Of a stretch of DNA of 33,939 nt, positions 22,780 to 30,671 are shown piece by piece (position 1 is the first letter of the stretch; every line of letters begins with the position of its first letter). The stretch covers positions 1-33,939 of the forward strand of contig REAB01000087.1 of assembly GCA_004293645.1 (NCBI GenBank). Direction: 5' to 3'. The position numbers were made by a program, and so were the translations under genes. Source of the stretch: Cytophagia bacterium (GTDB lineage Bacteria; Bacteroidota; Bacteroidia; Cytophagales; Spirosomataceae). Below the pieces are notes generated by a model. That model was not told where the DNA came from and did not search any database. It saw nothing but the letters and a program-made list of their open reading frames with translations.

Positions 22780-25044
22780 ATGACCGCATTGCTACGAACT
22801 ACGATTTGCTGTTTTTTTGTTTTTTTTTCTGCTCTCCGTGTTTTTGCCCAAACTGAGAACGAAATGAAATACCGCCTCCACATCAAAAAAGTGGTAGGAA
22901 AAATAATCCTTGATGGCTTGCTTGATGAAACCGACTGGCAAACTGCCGAAGCGACTATGCCTTTTCGGCAGCAATTTCCGTACGATACGGCCGTGGCGGT
23001 GCAGCAAACCCAAACCCGACTTACCTTTGACAATGAGGCCATTTACATCAGCCACGTGGTGTACCAGCCGCGCCAATACGCCGTGCAGTCGTTGCGCCGC
23101 GATTTTCCCCACGGCGGAGGTACCGATTTGATTTTGGTTAATTTTGATACTTTCAAAGACAAACAAAATGCTTTTCACTTTGCCGTAAATCCCTATGGCG
23201 TAGTGCGCGAAGGCTTGGTAACGCGCGGCGACCAAGTGTCGAACGACTGGGACAATAAATGGGAAAGCCGCGTCCGCAATTACGACGACCGTTGGGTGGT
23301 AGAAGCCCGAATCCCGTTCAAAACCCTGCGCTACAAAGTATCGGCGGGGACAAACGAATGGAACATTAATTTTTTTCGCAATAACTTGAGCATCAATGAA
23401 CGCTCCTGCTGGGCGCAAGTGCCGCGAGGTTTTACGGGCAACAGCATCGCTTTTTCGGGAACACTCATTTGGGACACGCCGCCGCCCGCACCTGGCGTAA
23501 ACATTTCGTTGATTCCTTACTTGACGGCGGGAGGTAGCGCCGATTACGAAAAAAACCGCCCGTGGAGCATGACGCGCGGCATAGGCGGCGATGCCAAAGT
23601 GGCCATTACACCCGCCATGAATTTAGACCTAACTTTTAACCCAGATTTTGCCCAAGTAGATGTAGATCAGCAAATTACCAACCTAAGTCGCTTTGAGTTA
23701 TTTTTCCCAGAGCGGCGGCAGTTTTTTTTAGAAAACAACGATTTGTTTGGCAGCTTTGGCACGGGCCGCATGAATCCGTTTTTTACGCGGCGCATCGGCA
23801 TTGGCCGCGACACCGTGAGCGGCGAAAGCACTACTGTTCCTATTTTGGCAGGCGCCCGCATGAGTGGCAAAATAGACAACAACTGGCGACTCGGCTTGCT
23901 CCTGATGCAAACTGACCGCAAAGAAAATGTGGCCGTAGCGGCCAATTACGCCGTTTTGGCTTTGCAACGCAAGGTATTTACCCGCTCGGCGGTGTCATTT
24001 ATTTTTACCAACAAACACAATTTTTTTGAGGCCAACGACCGCCGAAACACCGACGTTTTTAACCGAGTAGCGGGACTCGAATATAACGCTGCTTCGGCAA
24101 ATGGACGCTGGAACAACAAGTTTTTTTACCACCGCGTGTTTTCGCCCGCTCCCCGTAGTGAGCCTTATGCCACGGGTATGCTGCTCAATTATGGCTCTTC
24201 CAAACTGTCGGCCGAACTGATGATTACCCGCCAGGGTGCAAACTACCGCCCCGACGTAGGCTTTGTGCAGCGCATTGGGCAAGGGCTTTGGCGCACGCCC
24301 GCCAGTGCCGAATATGCGTGGTTCCCTGCCAATCCGCGCGTCAATCGCATCATCAATAGCTGGGGTTTGGGCATAGACATTGATTTTACAATTCGGGCCA
24401 ACGACAACAAAACCCTCGACTGGGATTTTACGCCCGTTATTGGTTTTGTGCGGTTTCGCAACAATGCCATGCTACGTATTTCGCCGCTGCGCTACGATTA
24501 TACCTACTTATTTTCCAATTTTGACCCTACCAATACGGGCGGTAAAGCCCTTGCGGCGGGAACCGATTATACCTACCGCACCACCCGCTTTATGTTTATG
24601 GACAACCACGCCAAGCGTTTTTACGTGGACTTGCAGGGGCAAATTGGCCAATATTTCAACGGCAACATTGTTTCGTTAACGCCCACAGTGGTTTATCGCT
24701 ACCAGCCTTATGGGCTGTTTTCGCTCATTACTACCTACAACCGCATTCGCTTGCCAGAAGGCTACAACAGCACCAATTTATTGCTCATTACACCCCGTAT
24801 AGATTTAACTTTTAGCAAGAGCCTTTTCTTTACGTCGCAACTTCAATACAACAATCAAATCAACAACGTAAACCTTTATACGCGCCTGCAATGGCGGTTT
24901 AAGCCCGTCAGCGATTTGTTTATTGTCTATACCGACAATTACTTTGCCCAAGAATCATGGACTGCCGAAAACCGTTATTTTGCGCCTTTTCAATCCAAAA
25001 ACCGCGCTTTGATTCTGAAACTAACCTACTGGCTCAATGTGTAG
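22780..25044 (+). CDS. DUF5916 outer-membrane protein with family 9 carbohydrate-binding-like domain
   Basis: The 754-residue protein has a signal peptide (cleavage after RVFAQ). Next comes a CBM9-like N-terminal domain (about 30-220: KVVGKIILDGLLDETDW, then VEARIPFKTLRY), and then the DUF5916 domain with many alternating aromatic strands consistent with an outer-membrane beta-barrel. The segment FNPDFAQVDVDQQ and FELFFPERRQFFLEN are hallmarks of the family, and the protein ends with a typical barrel strand (LILKLTYWLNV). Function is not established; a role in binding or transport at the outer membrane is plausible. The ATG at 22780 is preferred to a GTG at 22756. Confidence 0.85.
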   Translation: MTALLRTTICCFFVFFSALRVFAQTENEMKYRLHIKKVVGKIILDGLLDETDWQTAEATMPFRQQFPYDTAVAVQQTQTRLTFDNEAIYISHVVYQPRQYAVQSLRRDFPHGGGTDLILVNFDTFKDKQNAFHFAVNPYGVVREGLVTRGDQVSNDWDNKWESRVRNYDDRWVVEARIPFKTLRYKVSAGTNEWNINFFRNNLSINERSCWAQVPRGFTGNSIAFSGTLIWDTPPPAPGVNISLIPYLTAGGSADYEKNRPWSMTRGIGGDAKVAITPAMNLDLTFNPDFAQVDVDQQITNLSRFELFFPERRQFFLENNDLFGSFGTGRMNPFFTRRIGIGRDTVSGESTTVPILAGARMSGKIDNNWRLGLLLMQTDRKENVAVAANYAVLALQRKVFTRSAVSFIFTNKHNFFEANDRRNTDVFNRVAGLEYNAASANGRWNNKFFYHRVFSPAPRSEPYATGMLLNYGSSKLSAELMITRQGANYRPDVGFVQRIGQGLWRTPASAEYAWFPANPRVNRIINSWGLGIDIDFTIRANDNKTLDWDFTPVIGFVRFRNNAMLRISPLRYDYTYLFSNFDPTNTGGKALAAGTDYTYRTTRFMFMDNHAKRFYVDLQGQIGQYFNGNIVSLTPTVVYRYQPYGLFSLITTYNRIRLPEGYNSTNLLLITPRIDLTFSKSLFFTSQLQYNNQINNVNLYTRLQWRFKPVSDLFIVYTDNYFAQESWTAENRYFAPFQSKNRALILKLTYWLNV

Positions 25045-25047
25045 GGG

Positions 25048-25217
25048 TGAAAGGTGAAAGGGCAAAGGTGAAAGGGCAAAAGGGAAAGGTCAGTACGGGG
25101 CTGCGTGGTCAAGGTCTAATCCCTATTACCCAATCTCAATTGGCTAATGCCTAATCCCTACTGGCCAATTCCTATTACCCAATCCCTACTGGCTAATTCC
25201 TATTGCCTAATCCCCAA
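25048..25217. repeat. Degenerate intergenic repeats
   Basis: Two low-complexity tracts follow the DUF5916 stop. At 25048-25100, GTGAAAGGGCAAAG-like units recur. At about 25110-25217, alternating GCCTAATCCC, TACTGGCTAATTCC and TATTACCCAATCC units recur with a period of about 20-24 bases. They have no coding potential. The remainder up to 25343 is A+T-rich leader of the peroxiredoxin gene without a clear promoter match. Confidence 0.75.
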
Positions 25218-25343
25218 GTAAATGAACTAAACTGAGGCGCAAATTGTCTTTCAATGGAGTTTGTAATTTAAAGTTGTCAAAAATAAAATATAAACTCGAT
25301 AGATTATAAATATTTTTTGAACTAAAAAAACAACGCAATTATT

Positions 25344-25979
25344 ATGTCACTCCGATTAGGCGATTTAGCTCCCAATTTTGAGGCCGATACGACTCAAGGC
25401 CGCATCAATTTTTACGATTGGCTGGGCGACTCCTGGGCCATGTTGTTCTCGCACCCCGCCGATTTTACGCCCGTTTGTACGACAGAACTCGGCAAAACTG
25501 CGTTGCTCAAAGGCGACTTTGCCAAACGCAACGTAAAAGTAATAGCCGTCAGCGTGGACGACTTGGAGTCGCACAACCGCTGGGTGCCCGACATCAACGA
25601 AGTAAACAACGTGGAAATGAATTTTCCGATTATTGCCGACAGCGACCGCAACGTGGCCACGCTCTACGACATGATTCACCCCAATGCCAGCGAAAAAACC
25701 ACCGTTCGGTCGGTTTTTGTGATTGGACCCGACAAAAAAATCAAGCTCACGCTGACGTATCCTGCTTCAACAGGACGTAATTTCTTGGAACTGCTCCGCG
25801 TTATTGACTCCCTGCAACTCACCGCCAACTACCAAGTAGCCACTCCCGCCGACTGGCAAGACGGCGACGACGTGATTGTGGTTCCTGCCGTTTCGACGGC
25901 CGATGCCGAAGTGAAGTTTCCAAAAGGGCTCAATATTGTGAAGCCTTATTTGCGCTACACGCCGCAGCCCAACAAGTAG
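25344..25979 (+). CDS. 1-Cys (Prx6-type) peroxiredoxin
   Basis: The 211-residue protein reduces peroxides in the cytoplasm. The peroxidatic cysteine Cys45 lies in HPADFTPVCTTELG, the exact Prx6/AhpE-like signature. TTVRSVFVIGPDKKIKLT and TYPASTGRNFLELLRVIDSL follow, then the long C-terminal arm typical of the 1-Cys group (DWQDGDDVIVVPAVS, with PKGLNIVKPYLRYTPQP). No resolving cysteine is present, in agreement with a 1-Cys mechanism. There is no partner gene nearby. Confidence 0.93.
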   Translation: MSLRLGDLAPNFEADTTQGRINFYDWLGDSWAMLFSHPADFTPVCTTELGKTALLKGDFAKRNVKVIAVSVDDLESHNRWVPDINEVNNVEMNFPIIADSDRNVATLYDMIHPNASEKTTVRSVFVIGPDKKIKLTLTYPASTGRNFLELLRVIDSLQLTANYQVATPADWQDGDDVIVVPAVSTADAEVKFPKGLNIVKPYLRYTPQPNK

Positions 25980-25989
25980 GTTTATTTCT

Positions 25990-26020
25990 AACTTTCGCGG
26001 GGCCGCCCGTGCGGAAAGTT
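25990..26020 (+). terminator. Hairpin carrying the GC-rich 16-bp repeat
   Basis: AACTTTC (25990-25996) and GAAAGTT (26014-26020) pair and enclose GCGGGGCCGCCCGTGC (25997-26012). It begins 11 bases after the peroxiredoxin stop and is followed by TCTTTT, so it may terminate that gene. The same arms recur as AACTTTCCGAAAGTT at 26038-26052. Confidence 0.5.
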
Positions 26021-26032
26021 TCTTTTCAAAGA

Positions 26033-26062
26033 TTTGAAACTTTCCGAAAGTTCCTACTTTTG
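26033..26062 (+). promoter_or_regulatory. thyA promoter with internal palindrome
   Basis: TTTG at 26033-26036 and TACTTTTG at 26055-26062 are 18 bases apart, a good Bacteroidota promoter 27 bases before the thyA start. The 15-bp palindrome AACTTTCCGAAAGTT (26038-26052) fills the spacer and could be an operator. Confidence 0.6.
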
Positions 26063-26088
26063 TGTTTTGTTAAAAAAACACGCTCACT

Positions 26089-26904
26089 ATGCAACAATAC
26101 CACGACCTGCTGCGGCATATTTTAGAAAACGGTGCAAAAAAAACCGACCGAACGGGTACGGGCACCATCAGTGTTTTTGGCTACCAAATGCGCTTTGATT
26201 TGCAGGCGGGCTTTCCGTTGCTCACTACCAAAAAAGTACACACCAAGTCTATTATTCACGAATTGTTGTGGTTTTTGAAGGGCGATACCAACATTAAGTA
26301 CCTAACAGACAACGGGGTAAGCATCTGGAACGAATGGGCCGATGCAGCAGGGAACCTCGGACCAGTGTATGGCAAGCAGTGGCGCAGTTGGGAAACCCCC
26401 GACGGGCGCAGCATTGACCAATTTCAGGAAGTGTTGAAGCAACTCAAAACCCAGCCCGACTCGCGCCGCATCATGGTATCGGCTTGGAATCCTGCCGATA
26501 TTGGTAAAATGAAACTGCCGCCTTGCCACGCGCTTTTTCAGTTTTATGTGGCGCCACCCACCGCCGAAGGCCAAAAAAGTAAGCTATCGTGCCAGTTGTA
26601 CCAGCGCAGCGCCGACGTGTTTTTGGGCGTGCCTTTCAACATGGCCAGCTACGCACTTTTGACCATGATGGTGGCCCAAGAATGTGGTTTTGATTACGGC
26701 GATTTTGTGTGGACAGGCGGCGATACGCACCTCTATATCAATCATTTAGAGCAAGTTCAGTTGCAACTTGAACGCACCATTCGCCCGTTGCCAGCCATGC
26801 TGCTCAACCCCAATGTACAATCGGTTTTTGATTTCAAATACGAAGATTTTACACTCCAAAACTACGACCCCTGGCCTGCCATCAAAGCACCCGTAGCGGT
26901 ATAG
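26089..26904 (+). CDS. thyA: Thymidylate synthase (ThyA)
   Basis: ThyA methylates dUMP to dTMP using methylenetetrahydrofolate. The 271-residue protein has KTDRTGTGT at the N-terminus, the catalytic motif [12 protein letters not shown] with Cys146, [10 protein letters not shown] just before it, and the substrate-binding [18 protein letters not shown] segment. It is seven residues longer than the E. coli enzyme because of a small insertion after FQFYV. It converges on pheA with only 6 bases between the stops. Dihydrofolate reductase, a common neighbour, is not present. Confidence 0.97.
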   Translation: MQQYHDLLRHILENGAKKTDRTGTGTISVFGYQMRFDLQAGFPLLTTKKVHTKSIIHELLWFLKGDTNIKYLTDNGVSIWNEWADAAGNLGPVYGKQWRSWETPDGRSIDQFQEVLKQLKTQPDSRRIMVSAWNPADIGKMKLPPCHALFQFYVAPPTAEGQKSKLSCQLYQRSADVFLGVPFNMASYALLTMMVAQECGFDYGDFVWTGGDTHLYINHLEQVQLQLERTIRPLPAMLLNPNVQSVFDFKYEDFTLQNYDPWPAIKAPVAV

Positions 26905-26910
26905 TTTGGT

Positions 26911-27984
26911 TTATACGTTTTTAACGTAACTGCCCAGCCATTTGATGCAATTTTGGTATTTCTTAAAAACCTTCTGTACGTTTGGGTCTTCAAAATAGCC
27001 TTCTAATTCAATAAAAAACCAGAAGTTAAAATCTTCGCTTCCTTTGTAGGGGCGACTTTCAATTTTGGTGAGGTTAATGTTGTTGCGCTTAAAATCTTGC
27101 AAGAAAGCGGCCAAAATTCCTGGCTTGTCAGTGTCGGGCAGGCGGGCTATGATGGTGGTTTTGTCTTGTCCGCAGGGCTGATTTACAAAATTTTTAGCCA
27201 AAATAAAGAAGCGCGTGCGGTTGTTGCTGTTGTCTTCGATGTTGTCGAAAAGTACGGGTAACCCAAACAGTTTGGCCGCAATAACCGAGCAAATCGCTGC
27301 ACTTTCGGGGTCTTCGGCGGCGAGTTTGGCCGCTTTTGAGGTGGATTCTACCTGTATTTCTTCGGCGTTCGACTGTTCAAAATATTTATTCAAAAACCCT
27401 CTACATTGCCTAAAAGCGATGTCTTTGCTGTAAATGCGCTTAATTTTGGCGGGCGTTTCGGCTTCGGTAGCCAACGCAAAATGAACTGGTATTTTGAGTT
27501 CGGCGGCAATGTTTACGCTTGTTTCATTGAGCAAATCAACGGTTTCATAAACAATGCCTTCTTGGTTGTTTTCGATGGGAATAACGCCGTATTTGGCCCG
27601 GCCCGTATCCACCGACTCAAAAACTGACTTGATGGTGGGCAGGGTCATGTATTCGCTCATTGCCCCAAAACGGCTCTCGGCAGCTTGGTGCGTAAAACTG
27701 CCTTCTGGCCCCAAATAAGCAATACGTTCGGGAAGCTCAATGTTGCGGGCAGCGGCAAATATCTCCAAAAATATGGCCTCAATAGCTGCGGGTGGCAACG
27801 GTCCGTGGTTGTGAGCAGTTATGCGGTCTAAAATCTGTTTTTCGCGTTCAGGCCGATAAATCACCGATTTGGTGGCCCTTTTTAGTTCGCCCACTTTTTG
27901 CACCCACTCCATTCGGTCGTTTAAGAGTACAATAAGCTGGTCGTCGAGCGCGTCTATGTGCTGGCGTATTTCGTCTAAGGTCAT
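26911..27984 (-). CDS. pheA: Bifunctional chorismate mutase/prephenate dehydratase
   Basis: The 357-residue protein makes phenylpyruvate from chorismate. Residues 1-85 are an AroQ-type chorismate mutase (IDALDDQLIVLLNDRM, ELKRATKSVIYRPEREK). Residues 88-270 are prephenate dehydratase (AYLGPEGSFTHQAA, GVIPIENNQEG at 133-143, and TRF at 257-259). Residues 275-357 form a regulatory ACT domain with DKPGILAAF and ESRP at 309-312, the phenylalanine-binding signature, so feedback inhibition is expected. It follows the DUF2283 gene after 12 bases and may be co-transcribed with rbfA. Confidence 0.95.
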   Translation of the reverse strand: MTLDEIRQHIDALDDQLIVLLNDRMEWVQKVGELKRATKSVIYRPEREKQILDRITAHNHGPLPPAAIEAIFLEIFAAARNIELPERIAYLGPEGSFTHQAAESRFGAMSEYMTLPTIKSVFESVDTGRAKYGVIPIENNQEGIVYETVDLLNETSVNIAAELKIPVHFALATEAETPAKIKRIYSKDIAFRQCRGFLNKYFEQSNAEEIQVESTSKAAKLAAEDPESAAICSVIAAKLFGLPVLFDNIEDNSNNRTRFFILAKNFVNQPCGQDKTTIIARLPDTDKPGILAAFLQDFKRNNINLTKIESRPYKGSEDFNFWFFIELEGYFEDPNVQKVFKKYQNCIKWLGSYVKNV

Positions 27985-27996
27985 GATATTACTAAA

Positions 27997-28191
27997 TTAA
28001 GCATATTCGTACTCAAATTTTGAGGTTTGAATAGCTGATTTAGAGGCGTTTAGGACTTCAATACCGACCAATTTTCCATCTGATGAATAGTCCAAAATAA
28101 CGCCTTTTTTATCCTCATCTGATTCTTGTATCTCTATGTTACTCAACTGAATATACAAAATATCGGTTTCTTTATCGTATTTTATTTTCAT
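27997..28191 (-). CDS. DUF2283 family small protein
   Basis: The 64-residue protein has the DUF2283 pattern: MKIKYDKETDILYIQLS at the start, GVILDYSSDGKLVGIEVLNAS in the middle. DUF2283 genes are commonly paired with DUF4258 genes, in what is thought to be a toxin-antitoxin-like arrangement with DUF2283 as antitoxin; this is association-based. Its ATG overlaps the TGA of the upstream DUF4258 remnant (ATGA), so it would have been translated by coupling. The DUF4258 partner is broken, so this gene may now be an orphan. Confidence 0.8.
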   Translation of the reverse strand: MKIKYDKETDILYIQLSNIEIQESDEDKKGVILDYSSDGKLVGIEVLNASKSAIQTSKFEYEYA

Positions 28192-28440
28192 TTGTATTTC
28201 TCAAATTTAGAAGTTCGATAAACTGTCTTGACTAAATTAGGATTTTTCTCTGTATTCACAAAAACCCGTACCAAATATTCCTAATTTTCACCAAATAGTA
28301 CTGTTTTCTGGTAAATTAATTGCCCCGAATCTTCTGTTTCTATTTTATCAGGATTTTAAGACCTCGAAAACAATTTTTTCAGAAACGCCTCTTCGTTCCA
28401 TTTGCTCTTGGGCGTGTGCTGACAATTCAAAGCCTGTCAT
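28188..28440 (-). pseudogene. DUF4258 gene with a frameshift and a nonsense codon
   Basis: The start MTGFELSAHAQEQMERRGVS with EKIVFEVLKS, the middle PDKIETEDSGQLIYQKTVLF with GEN, and the end EYLVRVFVNTEKNPNLVKTV with YRTSKFEKYK together form a complete DUF4258 protein. They lie in different frames. After VLKS the frame meets TGA, and the family sequence resumes after a 2-base loss (or 1-base gain) at about 28350. After GEN there is an in-frame TAG at 28283-28281. The ATG at 28440 overlaps the rbfA stop by one base (TGATG), and the end overlaps the DUF2283 start. Two separate lesions argue for decay and against programmed recoding. Confidence 0.8.
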
Positions 28441-28814
28441 CAGTTTTCCTCGCCTTCGGGTGCAGGTGGAATGTCTATTCCTGCAAAAAGTGCGTCCATT
28501 TTGGCGGCATACTCGGCGGTGTCGTCCAAATAAAAGTTTAAATCGGGCACAATTCGCAGTTGATGACGCACTCTGTTTCCCAATTCTTGCCGAATAGACT
28601 TGCCGCGTTCTCGAATGGCATCAAGCAGCATTTCTTTATTTTTGTTGAGCAAAAAACTCAAATATACCCGCGCCAAGCTCAAATCGGGCGAGACCCGCAC
28701 GATGGTAACGGTGATGAAGGCATTATCAAACCAACTCCGTCCTTCTTTTTGAAAAATATCACTCAGGTCTTTTTGCAACTGTCGTGCTACTTTTTGTTGT
28801 CTTTTCGATTCCAT
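28440..28814 (-). CDS. rbfA: 30S ribosome-binding factor A (RbfA)
   Basis: RbfA is a KH-fold assembly factor for the 30S subunit that binds near the 16S rRNA 5' helix. The 124-residue protein has RQQKVARQLQKDLSDIFQKE, VTIVRVSPDLSLARVYLSF (the core strand) and RQELGNRVRHQLRIVPDLNF, and ends in an acidic tail. It is preceded by a good promoter immediately after the L25 terminator. It is followed without a gap by the decayed DUF4258/DUF2283 pair and then pheA, so it probably heads a short operon. Confidence 0.93.
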   Translation of the reverse strand: MESKRQQKVARQLQKDLSDIFQKEGRSWFDNAFITVTIVRVSPDLSLARVYLSFLLNKNKEMLLDAIRERGKSIRQELGNRVRHQLRIVPDLNFYLDDTAEYAAKMDALFAGIDIPPAPEGEEN

Positions 28815-28833
28815 TTTTCTTAAATTATGGGGG

Positions 28834-28867
28834 CAAAGTTACGACAATTATGCGGTTTTTTACGCAA
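28834..28867 (-). promoter_or_regulatory. rbfA promoter
   Basis: The minus strand reads TAACTTTG at 28841-28834, matching TAnnTTTG, with TTG at 28867-28865, 23 bases upstream. The rbfA start is 20 bases downstream. Confidence 0.5.
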
Positions 28868-28868
28868 C

Positions 28869-28898
28869 AAAAAAGCGAGCCATGCAGCTCGCTTTTTT
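28869..28898 (-). terminator. Intrinsic terminator after L25
   Basis: AAAAAAGCGAGC (28869-28880) and GCTCGCTTTTTT (28887-28898) form a perfect 12-bp stem with a six-base loop. On the minus strand a GC stem is followed by a T-run, 26 bases after the L25 stop. It is symmetrical and could act in both directions. Confidence 0.85.
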
Positions 28899-28924
28899 GT
28901 TTTCTATCAGTATTTTAAATGCGT

Positions 28925-29488
28925 TTATTTCAACGTACCGCGCAATGCCCGTGGAATTTCGACGGTAGCGATGGGTAACGAAGCGTTGTTTAAAATGGTA
29001 AAACCTTCTACTTTAAGGCTACCAACTTTTACCGATTTACCGAGGTCCAAGTCGCCGACGGGTACGTCCACGAAATCTGGAATACTCGATGCCACACCCT
29101 GTACTTTGATGCGGTTTATTTTTTGAACCAATTTACCACCTTTGGTTACGCCCACGGCAGTACCTATAAAACGAACGGGAACGTCAATTTTAATGAGTTT
29201 GTCGGGAGTAATTTCCAAAAAGTCAGCGTGCAAAATTATGTCGCTAACTGGGTGATACTGAATATCTTGCAATGTACCAAGACGCGTTTCACCTTCAATA
29301 TTCAACGTTACTTCATACACGTTGGGCGTAAACAGCAAGTCGCGGAATAGGTACATGTGGGCTGAGAAATGAATTTGCTCGCCGTTTCCGTACAATACGC
29401 AAGGTACCATGGCCTGCTCGCGCAGTGCCTTCGCATCTTTCTTGCCGAGATTCGCTCTTTTATACCCTACAATCTCTGTTTTTTTCAT
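28925..29488 (-). CDS. rplY: 50S ribosomal protein L25, long Ctc form
   Basis: L25 binds 5S rRNA. The 187-residue protein is the long Ctc-type form with an N-terminal L25 domain (residues 1-90: GKKDAKALREQAMVPCVLYG, QYHPVSDIILHADFLEI). It also has a C-terminal TL5/Ctc beta domain (about 95-180: FIGTAVGVTKGGKLVQKIN and FVDVPVGDLDLGKSVKV). It lies downstream of prs, a frequent gene order in Bacteroidota and Firmicutes, with a 104-base gap. A strong terminator follows. Confidence 0.95.
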   Translation of the reverse strand: MKKTEIVGYKRANLGKKDAKALREQAMVPCVLYGNGEQIHFSAHMYLFRDLLFTPNVYEVTLNIEGETRLGTLQDIQYHPVSDIILHADFLEITPDKLIKIDVPVRFIGTAVGVTKGGKLVQKINRIKVQGVASSIPDFVDVPVGDLDLGKSVKVGSLKVEGFTILNNASLPIATVEIPRALRGTLK

Positions 29489-29495
29489 GATATTT

Positions 29496-29567
29496 AGCCC
29501 CCTAACCCCCGATGGGGGGACTTGTTTTTAGTTGTGTACGTACCAATGGGAGTTGAACAAGGTACGT
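29496..29567. repeat. Palindromes between L25 and prs
   Basis: CCCCCGATGGGGGG around 29506-29519, preceded by AGCCCCCTAA, is a C/G-run palindrome of a kind seen often in Bacteroidota spacers. ACGTACC (29538-29544) pairs with GGTACGT (29561-29567), which is followed by a T-run on the plus strand. The second may be a terminator-like hairpin. Both lie in the L25 leader. Confidence 0.55.
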
Positions 29568-29592
29568 TTTTTGAAATGTAGAAAAATATTTT

Positions 29593-30534
29593 CTACGGAT
29601 TTATAAAAAGTGAACTGATAGACTCGTGATCGCGGATACGACCGATGGCTTTGGCAAATAGCTCAGACACCGACAATACCCTTATTTTTTCGTTTTCTTG
29701 GCGCAGCGGAATCGTGTCGGTTACAATCAATTCTTCCAACACCGAGCCGCTGATGCGTTCGTGCGCGTTGCCCGACATAACGGGGTGCGTACAAATGGCC
29801 CGCACCGATTTTGCTCCTTTACTCAACACCAACTCGGCGGCTTTGCAAATGGTGCCGCCCGTGTCAATCAAATCGTCAATAAAAACTACGTTGGCATCTT
29901 TTACGTCGCCAATTACCTGCATCGAAGCCACCTCGTTGGCGCGTTTGCGGTATTTGTCGCACAGCACAATGTCGGCATTAAAAAACTTGGCAAAATTGCG
30001 GGCCCGTGCCGCGCCGCCCACGTCGGGCGATGCCACCACCAAGTTGTCCAAATGAAGACTTTTGATGTACGGCACAAATACACTCGTACCTTCCAAATGC
30101 ACCATCGGAATATCAAAAAAACCTTGAATAGCTCCCGAGTGCAAGTCGAGTGTCATAATTTGGTCAGCTCCTGCGGCCGTAATTAAATTGGCTACCAACT
30201 TGGCCGCAATGGCTACCCGTGGCTTGTCCTTTCGGTCTTGGCGGGCGTACCCAAAATAAGGTAAAACGGCCGTTATTTCGTTGGCCGAAGCTCTTTTGGC
30301 CGCGTCAATCATCAGGAGTAGTTCCATGAAATTGTCGGACGAACCAAACGTTGATTGAATCAAATACAAATCACAGCCGCGCAATGATTCCTCAAAACTG
30401 GGCGAAAGTTCACTGTCGCTAAAACGCCGTAAATTATAGCCACCCAAATCGCGTCCGTAATGACGCGCAATTTTGGCGGCGAGATAATTGGACTGTTCGC
30501 CCGAGAATATTTTGATGGGATTGTACGAGGCCAT
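29593..30534 (-). CDS. prs: Ribose-phosphate pyrophosphokinase (PRPP synthetase)
   Basis: Prs makes PRPP from ribose 5-phosphate and ATP for nucleotide, histidine and tryptophan synthesis. The 313-residue protein has SGEQSNYLAAKIARHYG, the ATP loop PYFGYARQDRKDKPR, the metal-binding LDLHSGAIQGFFDIP, and the PRPP-binding loop VVFIDDLIDTGGT. The ATG at 30534 (MASYNPIKIF) is chosen over an upstream start because the promoter TACCTTTG at 30560-30553 lies within the longer frame. Confidence 0.95.
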   Translation of the reverse strand: MASYNPIKIFSGEQSNYLAAKIARHYGRDLGGYNLRRFSDSELSPSFEESLRGCDLYLIQSTFGSSDNFMELLLMIDAAKRASANEITAVLPYFGYARQDRKDKPRVAIAAKLVANLITAAGADQIMTLDLHSGAIQGFFDIPMVHLEGTSVFVPYIKSLHLDNLVVASPDVGGAARARNFAKFFNADIVLCDKYRKRANEVASMQVIGDVKDANVVFIDDLIDTGGTICKAAELVLSKGAKSVRAICTHPVMSGNAHERISGSVLEELIVTDTIPLRQENEKIRVLSVSELFAKAIGRIRDHESISSLFINP

Positions 30535-30552
30535 GCCTTGAAAAAATTTGCG

Positions 30553-30560
30553 CAAAGGTA
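30553..30560 (-). promoter_or_regulatory. prs -7 promoter element
   Basis: The minus strand reads TACCTTTG, matching TAnnTTTG, 19 bases before the prs ATG. It overlaps the longer, rejected reading frame and so helps to decide the start. Confidence 0.5.
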
Positions 30561-30671
30561 CGAAAAACCTTTCACATAAACGACCCTGAGGAGGAGTTAT
30601 GAGTTGTGAGTTATGGCTTTCGCAATTAATTGCCTCATTATCAGCGGCTTTAATTTTTCATAATCAAGTGG

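Noticed and set aside
22792-23418. Minus-strand frame of 208 codons opposite the DUF5916 gene
   Set aside because: The plus strand has a signal peptide and family hallmarks; the minus frame has neither.
28188-28440. Programmed frameshift in the DUF4258 gene
   Set aside because: There is no slippery heptamer at the shift and a second independent stop follows, which fits decay better.
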